From Gryllotalpicola daejeonensis (GTDB lineage: Bacteria > Actinomycetota > Actinomycetes > Actinomycetales > Microbacteriaceae): 64,000 nucleotides of DNA. Of the stretch, positions 16,072 through 24,505 are shown in pieces; positions within the stretch are counted from its first letter, which is position 1; every line of letters begins with the position of its first letter. The notes under the pieces were generated by a model. It did not search any database and was not told where the DNA came from. It saw nothing but the letters and a program-made list of their open reading frames with translations. The DNA is taken from positions 1,364,001 through 1,428,000 of the forward strand of contig NZ_BAABBV010000001.1 of the NCBI RefSeq assembly GCF_039538145.1. Reading direction: 5' to 3'. The translations under genes and the position numbers were made by a program.

Positions 16072-18013
16072 GGCTCGTCGCAGGAGCCGGCGCCGGGGCC
16101 GGGTGATCCTCGGAATCGCCATCGGGGCCGTCGTCGTGGTCGGCGGCGCGGGCGTGGCGTGGGCATCTCTCGCTCCCCACCAGCCGAGCTATCGACTCGC
16201 GAAGGCGACCAAGGCGGACGTCACACAGACCGCATCGCTCGCGGGAACCCTCGAGTCGGCGACGCGCGCCGACCGGGCATTCCAGGTCTCCGGAACCGTG
16301 GCCTCTGTCGGTGTGAAGGTCGGCGACAAGGTCACCGCCGGCCAGACCCTCGCGACGCTCGACACCTCGGTGCTCGACGATGCCGTGACCCAGGCACAGC
16401 AAGCGGTGACCTCTGCGCAGCAGCAGCTGTCGACCGACCTCACGTCGCAGACGGCGAGCGCGAGCACGAGCACGACGGCGAGCGCGGCTACGGCGACGGA
16501 TGCCTCGAGCGGGGCGCTCGCGATGGGAGCGTTCGTGGCCGCCGTCGCCTCCGCCACACCGGCGGCGACGTCGGTGTCGCAGGCCGAAGCGGCGGTGACC
16601 TCGGCCCAGAACGCGCTGCTCACCGACAGCAAGGCGGTCACGACCGCGCAGGACACCCTGAACGGCGACCTCGCGAGCATCAGCGCGACGGCTCCAGCGG
16701 CCGGCGCCACTGCGTCGGCCTGCTACCAGTTCCTGCAGGCGACCGTCTCGAGCACCGATGCGGACGAGGCATCGAATGAGATCAAGAGCGCCCAGGGTCA
16801 GCTCTCGAACTGCCAGCAGGCCGTGAAGACGGTGCTCACCGACGAGCAGGCGGTCGCCGAGGCGCAGGCCAAGGTTCAGGATGACGTGACGACGCTCAAC
16901 AACGCCGTCACCGCCCTCGAGAACGCGGTGAAGCAGTCCACGAGCACACCGGGCGCGGGCTCGGAGTCCGGTTCTGGTGCAGGTGCCGGCTCCGGCTCGG
17001 GCTCCGGCAGCGGCAGCGCGCCCACGGGCGGCAGCGGTTCAAGCCGCGGTGGATCGGCGGGCGCAGGCTCGTCAGGCGCGGGCTCGTCGGGCGCCGCCGG
17101 ACAGAGCGGCAGCGGGTCGAGCCGCGCCGGGTCCGGGGCGGGCACCGGTGCGAGCTCCGGCTCCGGCTCGGGCGCGGCCTCGGGCTCCGGCTCGCGCGGC
17201 TCGGGCAGCAGCTCGGAGCCGGCGACCGCTGAGCAGATCGTCGCCGATCAGGCATCCGTCGCCTCGGCGCAGGCCAATCTCGCGGTCGCTCAGCAGAACG
17301 TGAGCCTCGCCACGCTGACCAGCCCGATCTCGGGCACCGTCGCCGCGGTGGGCATCTCAGCCGGCTCGTCGGTGACGGCGCAGTCGAGCAGCCAGGTGAT
17401 CAGTGTCGTGGGCGACGACGGCTGGATCGTCGACACGGCCGTGACCGCGACGGGCATCGGCCCGCTGAAGGTCGGGCAGAGCGCGAGCGTGAACGTCTCA
17501 GGTGTGGCCGGCGCGCTCACCGGCACCGTCTCGGCGATCGGATTCCTCAACACCGCATCGGATTCCACGACGCCGTCGTACGACGTGAAGCTCGCCCTGA
17601 CCGGCTCGGGCGACGGACTGCTGAACGGGGCATCCGCTCGGCTCACGGTCAGCGTCGATAAGGCGAGCGGCGTGCTGACCGTGCCGAGCTCGGCGGTGCA
17701 CCTCGGCTCGGGGAACACCTACTCGGTCGACGTGCTCGCCGACGGCAAGGCGACCTCGCGGCAGGTGAAGGTCGGTGCGATCGGCGCCGATCGCACGCAG
17801 ATCACGAGCGGTCTGTCGGCAGGCGACCGGGTGGTCCTGGCGGACCTGTCGTCGACGGTCTCGAGCGACAGCACCCAGTCCAACTCGACCCGCAGCGGGC
17901 TCGGCGGTCTGACGAGCACCGGCGGTGGCCAGCGGTTCGGTGGCGGCGCAGGCGGCTTCGGCGGAGCAGGCAGCTTCGGCGGCGGCACGGGCCGCACCGG
18001 CGCCGGAGGGTGA
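16064..18013 (+). CDS. HlyD/MacA-type efflux adaptor 2
   Basis: A 649-residue second adaptor in the same operon. It has a basic N-terminus, one membrane helix (about 13-35), a lipoyl half (FQVSGTVASVGVKVGDKVTAGQTLA), a long helical stretch interrupted by Ser/Thr/Ala segments (about 125-165), a 90-residue Gly/Ser-rich insert (about 295-385), the returning lipoyl half (LATLTSPISGTVAAVGISAGSSV), a beta-barrel domain and a Gly-rich tail. It is far longer than usual MacA proteins (about 370-400). It overlaps the lipoprotein gene by eight bases. Two non-identical adaptors plus a lipoprotein for one pump is unusual. Confidence 0.78.
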   Translation: MAEARRRSRRRGRVILGIAIGAVVVVGGAGVAWASLAPHQPSYRLAKATKADVTQTASLAGTLESATRADRAFQVSGTVASVGVKVGDKVTAGQTLATLDTSVLDDAVTQAQQAVTSAQQQLSTDLTSQTASASTSTTASAATATDASSGALAMGAFVAAVASATPAATSVSQAEAAVTSAQNALLTDSKAVTTAQDTLNGDLASISATAPAAGATASACYQFLQATVSSTDADEASNEIKSAQGQLSNCQQAVKTVLTDEQAVAEAQAKVQDDVTTLNNAVTALENAVKQSTSTPGAGSESGSGAGAGSGSGSGSGSAPTGGSGSSRGGSAGAGSSGAGSSGAAGQSGSGSSRAGSGAGTGASSGSGSGAASGSGSRGSGSSSEPATAEQIVADQASVASAQANLAVAQQNVSLATLTSPISGTVAAVGISAGSSVTAQSSSQVISVVGDDGWIVDTAVTATGIGPLKVGQSASVNVSGVAGALTGTVSAIGFLNTASDSTTPSYDVKLALTGSGDGLLNGASARLTVSVDKASGVLTVPSSAVHLGSGNTYSVDVLADGKATSRQVKVGAIGADRTQITSGLSAGDRVVLADLSSTVSSDSTQSNSTRSGLGGLTSTGGGQRFGGGAGGFGGAGSFGGGTGRTGAGG

Positions 18014-18033
18014 GCACAGGCGGGTGACAGCCT

Positions 18034-18070
18034 CGGCCGGGCCGACTTCCCTACGAGGCCGGCCCGGCCG
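18034..18070. terminator. GC-rich hairpin after export operon
   Basis: CGGCCGGGCC (18034-18043) and GGCCCGGCCG (18061-18070) form a 10-bp stem with a 17-base loop; the right arm lies in the 3' end of the convergent nitroreductase gene. There is no T-tract, so termination is only plausible. Confidence 0.35.
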
Positions 18071-18884
18071 CGGCATCCCGCGCGGAATCCCCGGTCACAT
18101 CCCACCCCAGCTGCGGCGTCTCGCACGACTCGCGGAAGACGAACTGCGACGGCAGCTTGCGCTCGTGCGACGTCCAGTCGATCGCGGGGCGGCGCGATGA
18201 CTCCGGCACGTAGCCGAGCCGGTAGACGGCCATGAGCTCGAGCTCGTCGGGCACCCGCAGCAGCGACACGATGCGCTCCCACTGCCCGGGCACCTCCATC
18301 GGGAACGAGACGAACTGGATGCCCATGCCGAGCTCGACCGTCGTCAGCCAGATGTTCTCCATCGCGGCGCCCATGCTGAAGATCGAGTAGAACGACGACA
18401 GCTCGCCCGGCCGGTTCTCGCTGCGATCGAGCATGACGCCGATCAGCAGCGGCGAGCCGGCGACGAGCTTCCGGTTCTCCTCCCCCAGCGTCTGCGGCAC
18501 GCGCAGCAGGTTCATCAGCTTCTGGCCGCGCGCGGTGAACGCCTGCGACGTGAAGGGCTTCAGTGCCGCGGGCAGCTTGTCGAACAGCATGCCGCTGCGC
18601 TTCTCGTCCATCTCGGCCTGCGAGAAGCGGAAGTACGGCTTGTACCGCTCGAAGAAGGTGCCGTTCGACATCGCCGTCGTCATGCTCTCTCCGCTGATCT
18701 CGGCGATCTGCTCGATCGTCGCGCGATCTTCGACGAGCACGAAGCGCCACGGCTGGCTGTTCAGCTGGCTCGGCGCCCGAGAGGCGGCCTCGATCAGCAG
18801 CCGCTGGTGCTCTTCAGAGACCCGGTCCGGCAGGAATGGCCCGTTCGTCGTCTTCCGGCGCCGCACGACCTCGAGGAACTCCAC
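18051..18884 (-). CDS. nitroreductase family flavoprotein
   Basis: A roughly 277-residue FMN-dependent enzyme of the nitroreductase family, reducing nitro groups, quinones or similar with NAD(P)H. Seen: the N-terminal FMN-phosphate motif (FLEVVRRRKTTNGPFLPD), APSQLNSQPWRFVLV with the FMN-binding Asn/Trp, and the later MGAAMENIWLTTVELGMGIQFV. I prefer GTG 18884 (VEFLEVVRRRK) because AAAGGAG lies five bases before it; the GTG at 18890 would be too close. It is the last gene of the polyketide synthase operon, ten bases after the membrane protein gene, so it may act on the polyketide product. Confidence 0.82.
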   Translation of the reverse strand: MEFLEVVRRRKTTNGPFLPDRVSEEHQRLLIEAASRAPSQLNSQPWRFVLVEDRATIEQIAEISGESMTTAMSNGTFFERYKPYFRFSQAEMDEKRSGMLFDKLPAALKPFTSQAFTARGQKLMNLLRVPQTLGEENRKLVAGSPLLIGVMLDRSENRPGELSSFYSIFSMGAAMENIWLTTVELGMGIQFVSFPMEVPGQWERIVSLLRVPDELELMAVYRLGYVPESSRRPAIDWTSHERKLPSQFVFRESCETPQLGWDVTGDSARDAAAGPAS

Positions 18885-18894
18885 ATGCACTCCT

Positions 18895-19245
18895 TTAACT
18901 GGGCAGCTGACTGAGCAGCGCGAACGCTGCAGCGATGAAGAACGGGGCGGGCACGAGCCCGGTGATCGGATGCCTGAGCGTCAGCCGCCCGCCCGCATGT
19001 GTTCCCACGAACGGGATCAGCGCGAACGGCACGAGCGCCGGCAGCAGCAGCCAGCCGGCGAGCGGATGCCACCACAGGCCGGCGGCGACGGCCGCCGCGG
19101 CGAGCACGAAGGTGCACGTGTAGAGCGCATGGTGCAGCCAGTGGAATCCGCTCGAGTCCACGCGCCGGCTCGCGACGAGCAGGCCCAGCGCGATGCTGGC
19201 GAGATAGCTGACCGATGCCACCGCCAGCGCGACCCCGACGATCAT
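18895..19245 (-). CDS. four-helix membrane protein in polyketide operon
   Basis: A 116-residue integral membrane protein with about four helices (residues 3-23, 38-60, 63-82 and 96-114), a Trp/His pair HWLHHALYT after helix one and the loop THAGGRLTLRHPITGL. No catalytic motif is obvious. Overlap by four bases with the methyltransferase stop shows co-translation. A membrane methyltransferase (BpsB) accompanies the B. subtilis type III synthase, but this protein is shorter and lacks its recognisable motifs, so it may be a scaffold or transporter. Confidence 0.7.
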   Translation of the reverse strand: MIVGVALAVASVSYLASIALGLLVASRRVDSSGFHWLHHALYTCTFVLAAAAVAAGLWWHPLAGWLLLPALVPFALIPFVGTHAGGRLTLRHPITGLVPAPFFIAAAFALLSQLPS

Positions 19246-19934
19246 GGCGTCTCACTCTTCACCAGCAGCAGCCGCCACGGGAACATGCGCTCCACCCGCC
19301 AGCCGGGCGCGAGCGCGGCCAGTTCGGCCGCGGTGTAGCTGCGCCGGATCGACCGCAGCCCGTCGACCAGTGCGAAGGAATCCAGCGCGAACGGCAGTGC
19401 GCCCGCCGCCCACGCGGCATAGGCGAGCCGGCTGCGCTCGATGTCGTCGTGCACGATGAGCCGCGCCCCGAACCCGGTGCTGTCGGCGAGCAGCTCGTCG
19501 CGCTCTGCGTCGCCGAGGTGGTGCAGCAGATGGTTCGAGACCACGATGTCGAAGCGCTCGCCCGCCTCGAGCAGCTCGCGCGAGGTCGCGGCGCGGAAGC
19601 GCACGCCGTCGCGCGCGGCATCGGGCATGCGCCCTTGCACGTACCGCAGCGCGCGCTCGTCCGGGTCGATGGCGGTCACGTCCAGCGCGAGCCCGTCGGC
19701 GCGCGCCCACCCCGCGAGAGCGCGCGGAATGTCGCCGCCCCCGAAGCCGATGTCCAGAAGCCGGGCGTGCCCGTTCGCCAGCAGCGGCCGCACGCGCGAG
19801 GTGTAGACCCGGCGCCACCCGCTCACGACGCGGTTCGCGAGCGCGAAATGGCGATATGTCGCGAACAGCCGGGCCTCGTCGCACGGCCCGTCCATGATCT
19901 CGGCGAGCGCGGGCTCGCGAGCCGCGAGGGTCAC
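19242..19934 (-). CDS. class I SAM methyltransferase in polyketide operon
   Basis: A 230-residue SAM-dependent methyltransferase. Motif I is LLDIGFGGGDIPRALAGWA, motif II VTAIDPDERALRYV, and FDIVVSNHLLHHL is the typical post-II segment of UbiE-like small-molecule methyltransferases. The C-terminus, RSYTAAELAALAPGWRVERMFPWRLLLV, is also typical. It overlaps the synthase gene by four bases (ATGA) and the membrane protein gene by four. The likely substrate is the alkylresorcinol or alkylpyrone made by the synthase, as with SrsB in Streptomyces griseus; that is inference from position. Confidence 0.82.
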   Translation of the reverse strand: MTLAAREPALAEIMDGPCDEARLFATYRHFALANRVVSGWRRVYTSRVRPLLANGHARLLDIGFGGGDIPRALAGWARADGLALDVTAIDPDERALRYVQGRMPDAARDGVRFRAATSRELLEAGERFDIVVSNHLLHHLGDAERDELLADSTGFGARLIVHDDIERSRLAYAAWAAGALPFALDSFALVDGLRSIRRSYTAAELAALAPGWRVERMFPWRLLLVKSETP

Positions 19935-21073
19935 CGGCCACCGCCCTCGACCGTCATCAGCGCCGACTCGACCGTCACCCCGGGGCCGAACGCCGTCGCC
20001 ACCACGCGCTCCCCCGGCCGCGCGCGGCGCATCACCCGATCGAGCACGAACAGCACGGTCGGCGACGACATGTTCCCGTACTCGCGCAGCACCGCTCGCG
20101 ACGGTGCGAGCTGCGCGTCCGACAGGCCGAGCGCCTCCTGCGTGCGGTCGAGAATGGCTCGGCCGCCCGGGTGGATCGCCCAGTTCTCGATGAGCGACCA
20201 GCTGCGCCCCGGCTCGAGGGGCGCGAGCGCGGCACCGATCTCATGCTCGAGCAGCTTGGGCACGTACGAGCTCAGCACCAGGTCGAACCCCTGATCGCCG
20301 ATCGACCAGGCGAGATCGCCCTCGGTCTCGCGCCTCGAGAGCTCGGAATGCAGCGCGTCGATGCGCAGTCCCGTGCGCGGGTGCGACGCCACGATCGCCG
20401 CCGCCGCACCGTCGCCGAACACGGTGCCCGACACGATCTGGTCCGGGTCCTCCGACGAACGCAGGTGCAGCGTGCACAGCTCGACGCACACCACGAGCAC
20501 GACCGCGGTCGGCTCGGCTCGGCACGCGTCCACAGCCGCGCGCAGGCCGGGGAACGCGCCGTGGCAGCCCATGAACCCGATGTTCAGCCGTCGCACGTCA
20601 GGTCGCAGGCCGAGCCCGCGCACCAGCGCGACGTCGGGCCCCGGGGCGAAGAATCCGGTGCACGACACCGTCACCACATGCGTCACGTCGGCCGCTGCGA
20701 TCGGCCCCCGCGCCAGGGCGGCGCGCGCCGCCTCGAGCGCGAGCGGCACGCACCGGCGCACGTACTCCGCGTTGCGCTCGCCCGTGGTCGGGTGCAGCAG
20801 CCGCTGCGTCGCAGCGTCGAAGAAGACCGGGGATGCCTGGCCCGCGCCGCCCTCTGACGAGGCGCACCTGCGCGAGGCATCCGTGAGCCCGGCGAACTCG
20901 TCGATGACGGTGCGGCGCGCGTCGATCGCCGAGCCGTCCATCGCGGCACCGATCAAGCGCTGCGCGACGCGGCCGAGGCCCGGCTGGGCGAGCAGGATGT
21001 CGCGCGCGGCGGTCTGCGGCACGACGGCCGGCGGGACGGCGGTGCCGATCGCGACGATGCGGGCATCGGTCAT
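19931..21073 (-). CDS. type III polyketide synthase (alkylresorcinol/alkylpyrone-type)
   Basis: A 380-residue chalcone/stilbene-synthase superfamily enzyme, condensing a fatty acyl starter with malonyl-CoA units. The Cys-His-Asn triad is visible: Cys138 in VTVSCTGFFAPG, His301 in NWAIHPGGRAIL and Asn334 in GNMSSPTVLFVLDR. GFMGCHGAFPGLRAA and the closing AFGPGVTVE loop are also conserved. Bacterial members with a neighbouring methyltransferase usually make alkylresorcinols or alkylpyrones. I chose ATG 21073, which has GGAGGAGG eight bases upstream. It is the first gene of a four-gene operon. Confidence 0.9.
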   Translation of the reverse strand: MTDARIVAIGTAVPPAVVPQTAARDILLAQPGLGRVAQRLIGAAMDGSAIDARRTVIDEFAGLTDASRRCASSEGGAGQASPVFFDAATQRLLHPTTGERNAEYVRRCVPLALEAARAALARGPIAAADVTHVVTVSCTGFFAPGPDVALVRGLGLRPDVRRLNIGFMGCHGAFPGLRAAVDACRAEPTAVVLVVCVELCTLHLRSSEDPDQIVSGTVFGDGAAAAIVASHPRTGLRIDALHSELSRRETEGDLAWSIGDQGFDLVLSSYVPKLLEHEIGAALAPLEPGRSWSLIENWAIHPGGRAILDRTQEALGLSDAQLAPSRAVLREYGNMSSPTVLFVLDRVMRRARPGERVVATAFGPGVTVESALMTVEGGGR

Positions 21074-21129
21074 GGCTGCATCCTCCTCCCGAGGTGCCAC
21101 GAGGGCGGGCGCGGTTCGGTTCAGAGGAA

Positions 21130-22098
21130 TCAGGGGGTGAGCACGATCTTGCCCCGCGGGTGACCGGTCTCGACCAGCTCGTGGGCCCTGGCGGCGTCGG
21201 CGAGCGCGAACGCCTCGCCGAGCTCCACCGAGAAGCGCCCCTCGGCGATCAGCTTCGCCGTGTAGGGGATCGCCTCGTCGCGGAGCGCGTTCGCCTCTGG
21301 CGTCATGGAGCCGGGCAGACCCCCGCTGAACACGGTGACCCCATGCTCGGCCGCCCAGCCGGGAACGACGATCTCGACGATGCGGGTGGGGTCGTCGACG
21401 AGGGCGAGTGACACCTCGAGCGCCTCATCGGTTCCAGCCGCTTCGAGCACGCGGTCGATGCCCTGAGGCGCGGCCTCGCGCACCCGGTCGAGCAGACCGT
21501 CGCCGTAGGTGACGGGAACGGCACCGAGCGTGCGCAGACGCTCGTGATTCGACTCGCTCGCCGTGGCGACCACGTTCGCGCCCCACAGCTTCGCGAACTG
21601 CACCGCAGCCTGGCCGACGGCTCCGGCACCTGCGTGCACGAGCAGCGTCTCGCCGGGCACGAGGCCGACAGATTTGAGGCACTGATAGGCCGTGCCGCCG
21701 GGCACGCCGAGCGCAGCCCCCTCGGGGAAGCTCACCTCGGCGGGCTTGGGCGTCCACTTCGCGGCGGGCCCCGTGACGTATTCGGCGTAGGTGCCCGGCT
21801 GCCCCCAGCCGATCACTTCGTCGCCGGGGCGGAAGGTGACACCCTCGCCTGCGGCCACGACCACGCCCGAGGCATCCGCCCCGATTCTCTTGGGCTCTGT
21901 GATGTCACCGCGCGACCCTTTGCGGATCTTCGCGTCGACCGGGTTCACGCCGGCCGCCCGCACGCGCACCAGCACCTCGCCGGGGCCGGGTGCTGCGACC
22001 GGGACGTCGCGCAACTCAAGCACCTCTGGGCCGCCTGCGCGGGTGATCAGAACGGCTTTGGCTGTTTCGGGGAGTTCGGGTTGGGACGGCGACGTCAT
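21130..22098 (-). CDS. NADPH:quinone reductase-like MDR oxidoreductase
   Basis: A 322-residue medium-chain reductase without the catalytic zinc ligands, as in the quinone reductase/zeta-crystallin group. It has an N-terminal GroES-like domain (ISRAGGPEVLELRDVP-like opening; RVRAAGVNPVDAKIRKG), the linker WGQPGTYAEYV, and the Rossmann segment VHAGAGAVGQAAVQFAKLWGANVVATASE with an AxxGxxG pattern for NADPH. It reduces quinones or enones in the cytoplasm. I chose ATG 22098 (MTSPSQPELPE) since homology begins soon after. It is divergent from the penicillin-binding protein gene and 56 bases from the synthase operon; co-transcription with that operon is possible. Confidence 0.85.
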   Translation of the reverse strand: MTSPSQPELPETAKAVLITRAGGPEVLELRDVPVAAPGPGEVLVRVRAAGVNPVDAKIRKGSRGDITEPKRIGADASGVVVAAGEGVTFRPGDEVIGWGQPGTYAEYVTGPAAKWTPKPAEVSFPEGAALGVPGGTAYQCLKSVGLVPGETLLVHAGAGAVGQAAVQFAKLWGANVVATASESNHERLRTLGAVPVTYGDGLLDRVREAAPQGIDRVLEAAGTDEALEVSLALVDDPTRIVEIVVPGWAAEHGVTVFSGGLPGSMTPEANALRDEAIPYTAKLIAEGRFSVELGEAFALADAARAHELVETGHPRGKIVLTP

Positions 22099-22224
22099 AC
22101 CTTCATCCTGCCCGGCAAGCGCCGCGAGCATGCGCCCGATCTTTGCGGGCGGGCACCTTAGCGCCCGCATTATGGCTTCCCCTCGAGTCCCCTGAAAGGG
22201 GTACATCGGCGCGTCGCGTCTTTA

Positions 22225-22230
22225 TATGGT
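22225..22230 (+). promoter_or_regulatory. -10 box, leaderless start of PBP gene
   Basis: TATGGT, seven bases before ATG 22238. It contains the ATG at 22226, which argues against that upstream start. Confidence 0.55.
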
Positions 22231-22237
22231 CGAAGCG

Positions 22238-24487
22238 ATGAGCATTCTCGGTAAGCTCGGCGCCCTTGTCGGTTTCGTCATCGCGGCGGCCGTGGCGGGC
22301 GTCTTGGCGGCTGCATCCTTGGCGCCGTTCGCCGTGCTCAGCGCCGACGGCGTGCACGGCACCCTCGGCACCTATTTCTCGATGCCCGACTATCTGAAGA
22401 TCGAGACGCCGCAGCAGATCAGCACCCTCTATGCGCAAGACGGCAAGGGGCACGAGGTCGCCGTCGCGACGTTCTATTCGCAGGACCGCGTCAACGTCGA
22501 CCCTGACGAGATCGCGCAGACCGTGAAAGACGCTGCGATCGACACGGAGGACCCTCGGTTCTACCAAGAGGGCGGCGTCGACGTGATCGGCACCATTCGC
22601 GCGACGCTCGCGACGGCGCTCGGTCACGGCGACAACGTGCAGGGCGGCTCGAGCATCACCCAGCAGTACGTGAAGAACGTGCTGGTGCAGCAGTGCGAGC
22701 GGCTGAGCTCCAAGAAGGCCATCGACACCTGCTACAACAAGGCGATCGAAGTCACGCCCGAGCGCAAGCTGCAGGAGATGCGCTATGCGTCGGCCGTCGA
22801 CCGGCAGTATTCGAAAGCCCAGATCCTGACCGGCTATCTCAACATCGTCGGCCTGGGTGGGACGACCTACGGCGTGCAGGCGGGCGCGCGCTACTACTTC
22901 GGCACGGATGCCGCACACCTCACCGTCCCGCAGGCGGCCACCCTCGTCGCGATCCTCAACAACCCGTCGAACCTGCGCATCGACGAGCCGAGCAACCCGA
23001 AGAACGGCGCGAAGAACGGCTACAAGCTGACGCTCGAGCGGCGAGATTACGTGCTCGACAAGATGCGCTCGCACAACTCGATTTCAGAGGAGCAGTACGA
23101 GGCGGCGAAGAAGACGCCGATCACTCCGAAGATCACTCAGCAGGCATCCGGCTGCGCCGCGGCGGCCAAGTACGACGCGGCGTACTACTGCCAGTACGTG
23201 CGCGACACGCTGCTCGCCGACCCCGCTCTGGGCAAGACGTCGGCCGAGCGGATCGAGAAGCTCGACACGGCCGGGCTGCAGATCCACACGCCGCTGCGCC
23301 TCGACCTGCAGGCGGCGGCGCAGAAGGCGCTGAGCAGCTACGTGCCGAAGTCTGCGGGCGGCGTCTCGCTCGGCGGCACGAATGTGACCGTGCGCCCGGG
23401 CAGCGGCCAGATCGTGACGATGGTGCAGAACACCGATTTCGGGAACAGCGACGCGCCGGGCGTGACGAGCGTGAACTACAACACGGACCAGGCCTACGGC
23501 GGGTCGATGGGATTCCAGACCGGGTCGACCTTCAAGCCGTTCACCCTCGCCGAATGGCTCAAAGAGGGCCACACCCTGAACCAGTACGTGTCGACTGCTG
23601 GTCGGCACTTCCCCTTCTCGGACTTCCACAACAGCTGTTACAACATCGGTGCAGGCAGCCAGGTGTGGAACGTGCAGAACAACGACAACGAGGCCGTGCC
23701 GGGGTCGATGTCGGTGATGGCGGCGACGGCGCAGTCGATCAACACCGCCTACGCGAACATGGGGCGCCAGATCGACCTGTGCGGCGTCGCCGCGAACGCG
23801 AAGGCGATGGGCGTGCACCTCGCCAACAACGGGCCCTTCGAGGAGTTCCCGTCGGAGATCCTCGGCACGAATCTGATCTCGCCGCTCACGATGGCCGAGG
23901 CCTACGCGGGGTTCTCCAACGGCGGCACCGTCTGCACGCCGATCGCCGTGACCTCGATCACCGACTCGACGGGGAAGAAGGTGCCCTTCACCGGCGCGAA
24001 GTGCCACGGCAGCATGCCCTCGAATATCGCGAACACCGTGGAGTACGCACTGCAAGGCGTGCTCAAGGGTGCAGGGACGGCGGCGACCGCGAACCCGAAC
24101 GACGGGGTGCCGCTGTTCGCGAAGACCGGTACGACCGACGGTGACGAGCAGAACTGGATGATCACGTCGTCGACCAACTACACGACGGCGATCTGGGTCG
24201 GCAACGCATCGGGTCACGTCGGGCTCGAGCACTTCCCGCTGCTGCAGGGCACGACTGGCTACACCTCGAAGTTCTCGATCGCGCACCAGCTGCTGCCGGT
24301 GCTCGACCGCGCCTTCGGCGGTGCCGCGCTGCCCGGGCCTGACCCGAAGCTGCTCGGGGCTGTGACCCAGCCGCACTACACGCACAAAGGAACGGGGCCG
24401 ACCAAGCCCGCGCCGGCCAAGCCCGCGCCGCCGAAGGCGCCCGCCCCGCCGTCGAAGGGCGGCGGTGGCCACGGCAAGGGGCACTGA
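22238..24487 (+). CDS. class A penicillin-binding protein (transglycosylase/transpeptidase)
   Basis: A 749-residue bifunctional cell-wall enzyme. It has an N-terminal membrane anchor (about 7-32), a GT51 glycosyltransferase domain with catalytic Glu104 in DTEDPRFYQEGG and the GGSSITQQYVKN motif, then a transpeptidase domain with Ser430-x-x-Lys433 (GSTFKPF), S500-I-N502 and K629-T-G-T. The tail is Pro/Lys/Gly-rich with a terminal GGGGHGKGH, disordered and outside the membrane. It polymerises and crosslinks peptidoglycan from lipid II. The start is ATG 22238, because the -10 box covers the earlier ATG. Several cysteine pairs in the extracellular domain may form disulfides. Confidence 0.92.
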   Translation: MSILGKLGALVGFVIAAAVAGVLAAASLAPFAVLSADGVHGTLGTYFSMPDYLKIETPQQISTLYAQDGKGHEVAVATFYSQDRVNVDPDEIAQTVKDAAIDTEDPRFYQEGGVDVIGTIRATLATALGHGDNVQGGSSITQQYVKNVLVQQCERLSSKKAIDTCYNKAIEVTPERKLQEMRYASAVDRQYSKAQILTGYLNIVGLGGTTYGVQAGARYYFGTDAAHLTVPQAATLVAILNNPSNLRIDEPSNPKNGAKNGYKLTLERRDYVLDKMRSHNSISEEQYEAAKKTPITPKITQQASGCAAAAKYDAAYYCQYVRDTLLADPALGKTSAERIEKLDTAGLQIHTPLRLDLQAAAQKALSSYVPKSAGGVSLGGTNVTVRPGSGQIVTMVQNTDFGNSDAPGVTSVNYNTDQAYGGSMGFQTGSTFKPFTLAEWLKEGHTLNQYVSTAGRHFPFSDFHNSCYNIGAGSQVWNVQNNDNEAVPGSMSVMAATAQSINTAYANMGRQIDLCGVAANAKAMGVHLANNGPFEEFPSEILGTNLISPLTMAEAYAGFSNGGTVCTPIAVTSITDSTGKKVPFTGAKCHGSMPSNIANTVEYALQGVLKGAGTAATANPNDGVPLFAKTGTTDGDEQNWMITSSTNYTTAIWVGNASGHVGLEHFPLLQGTTGYTSKFSIAHQLLPVLDRAFGGAALPGPDPKLLGAVTQPHYTHKGTGPTKPAPAKPAPPKAPAPPSKGGGGHGKGH

Positions 24488-24505
24488 GCCGGCCGAAGCA
24501 GCGCC

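Noticed and set aside
22226..22237. Earlier ATG for the penicillin-binding protein
   Set aside because: It lies inside the TATGGT box, which would be upstream of the RNA start in a leaderless mRNA.
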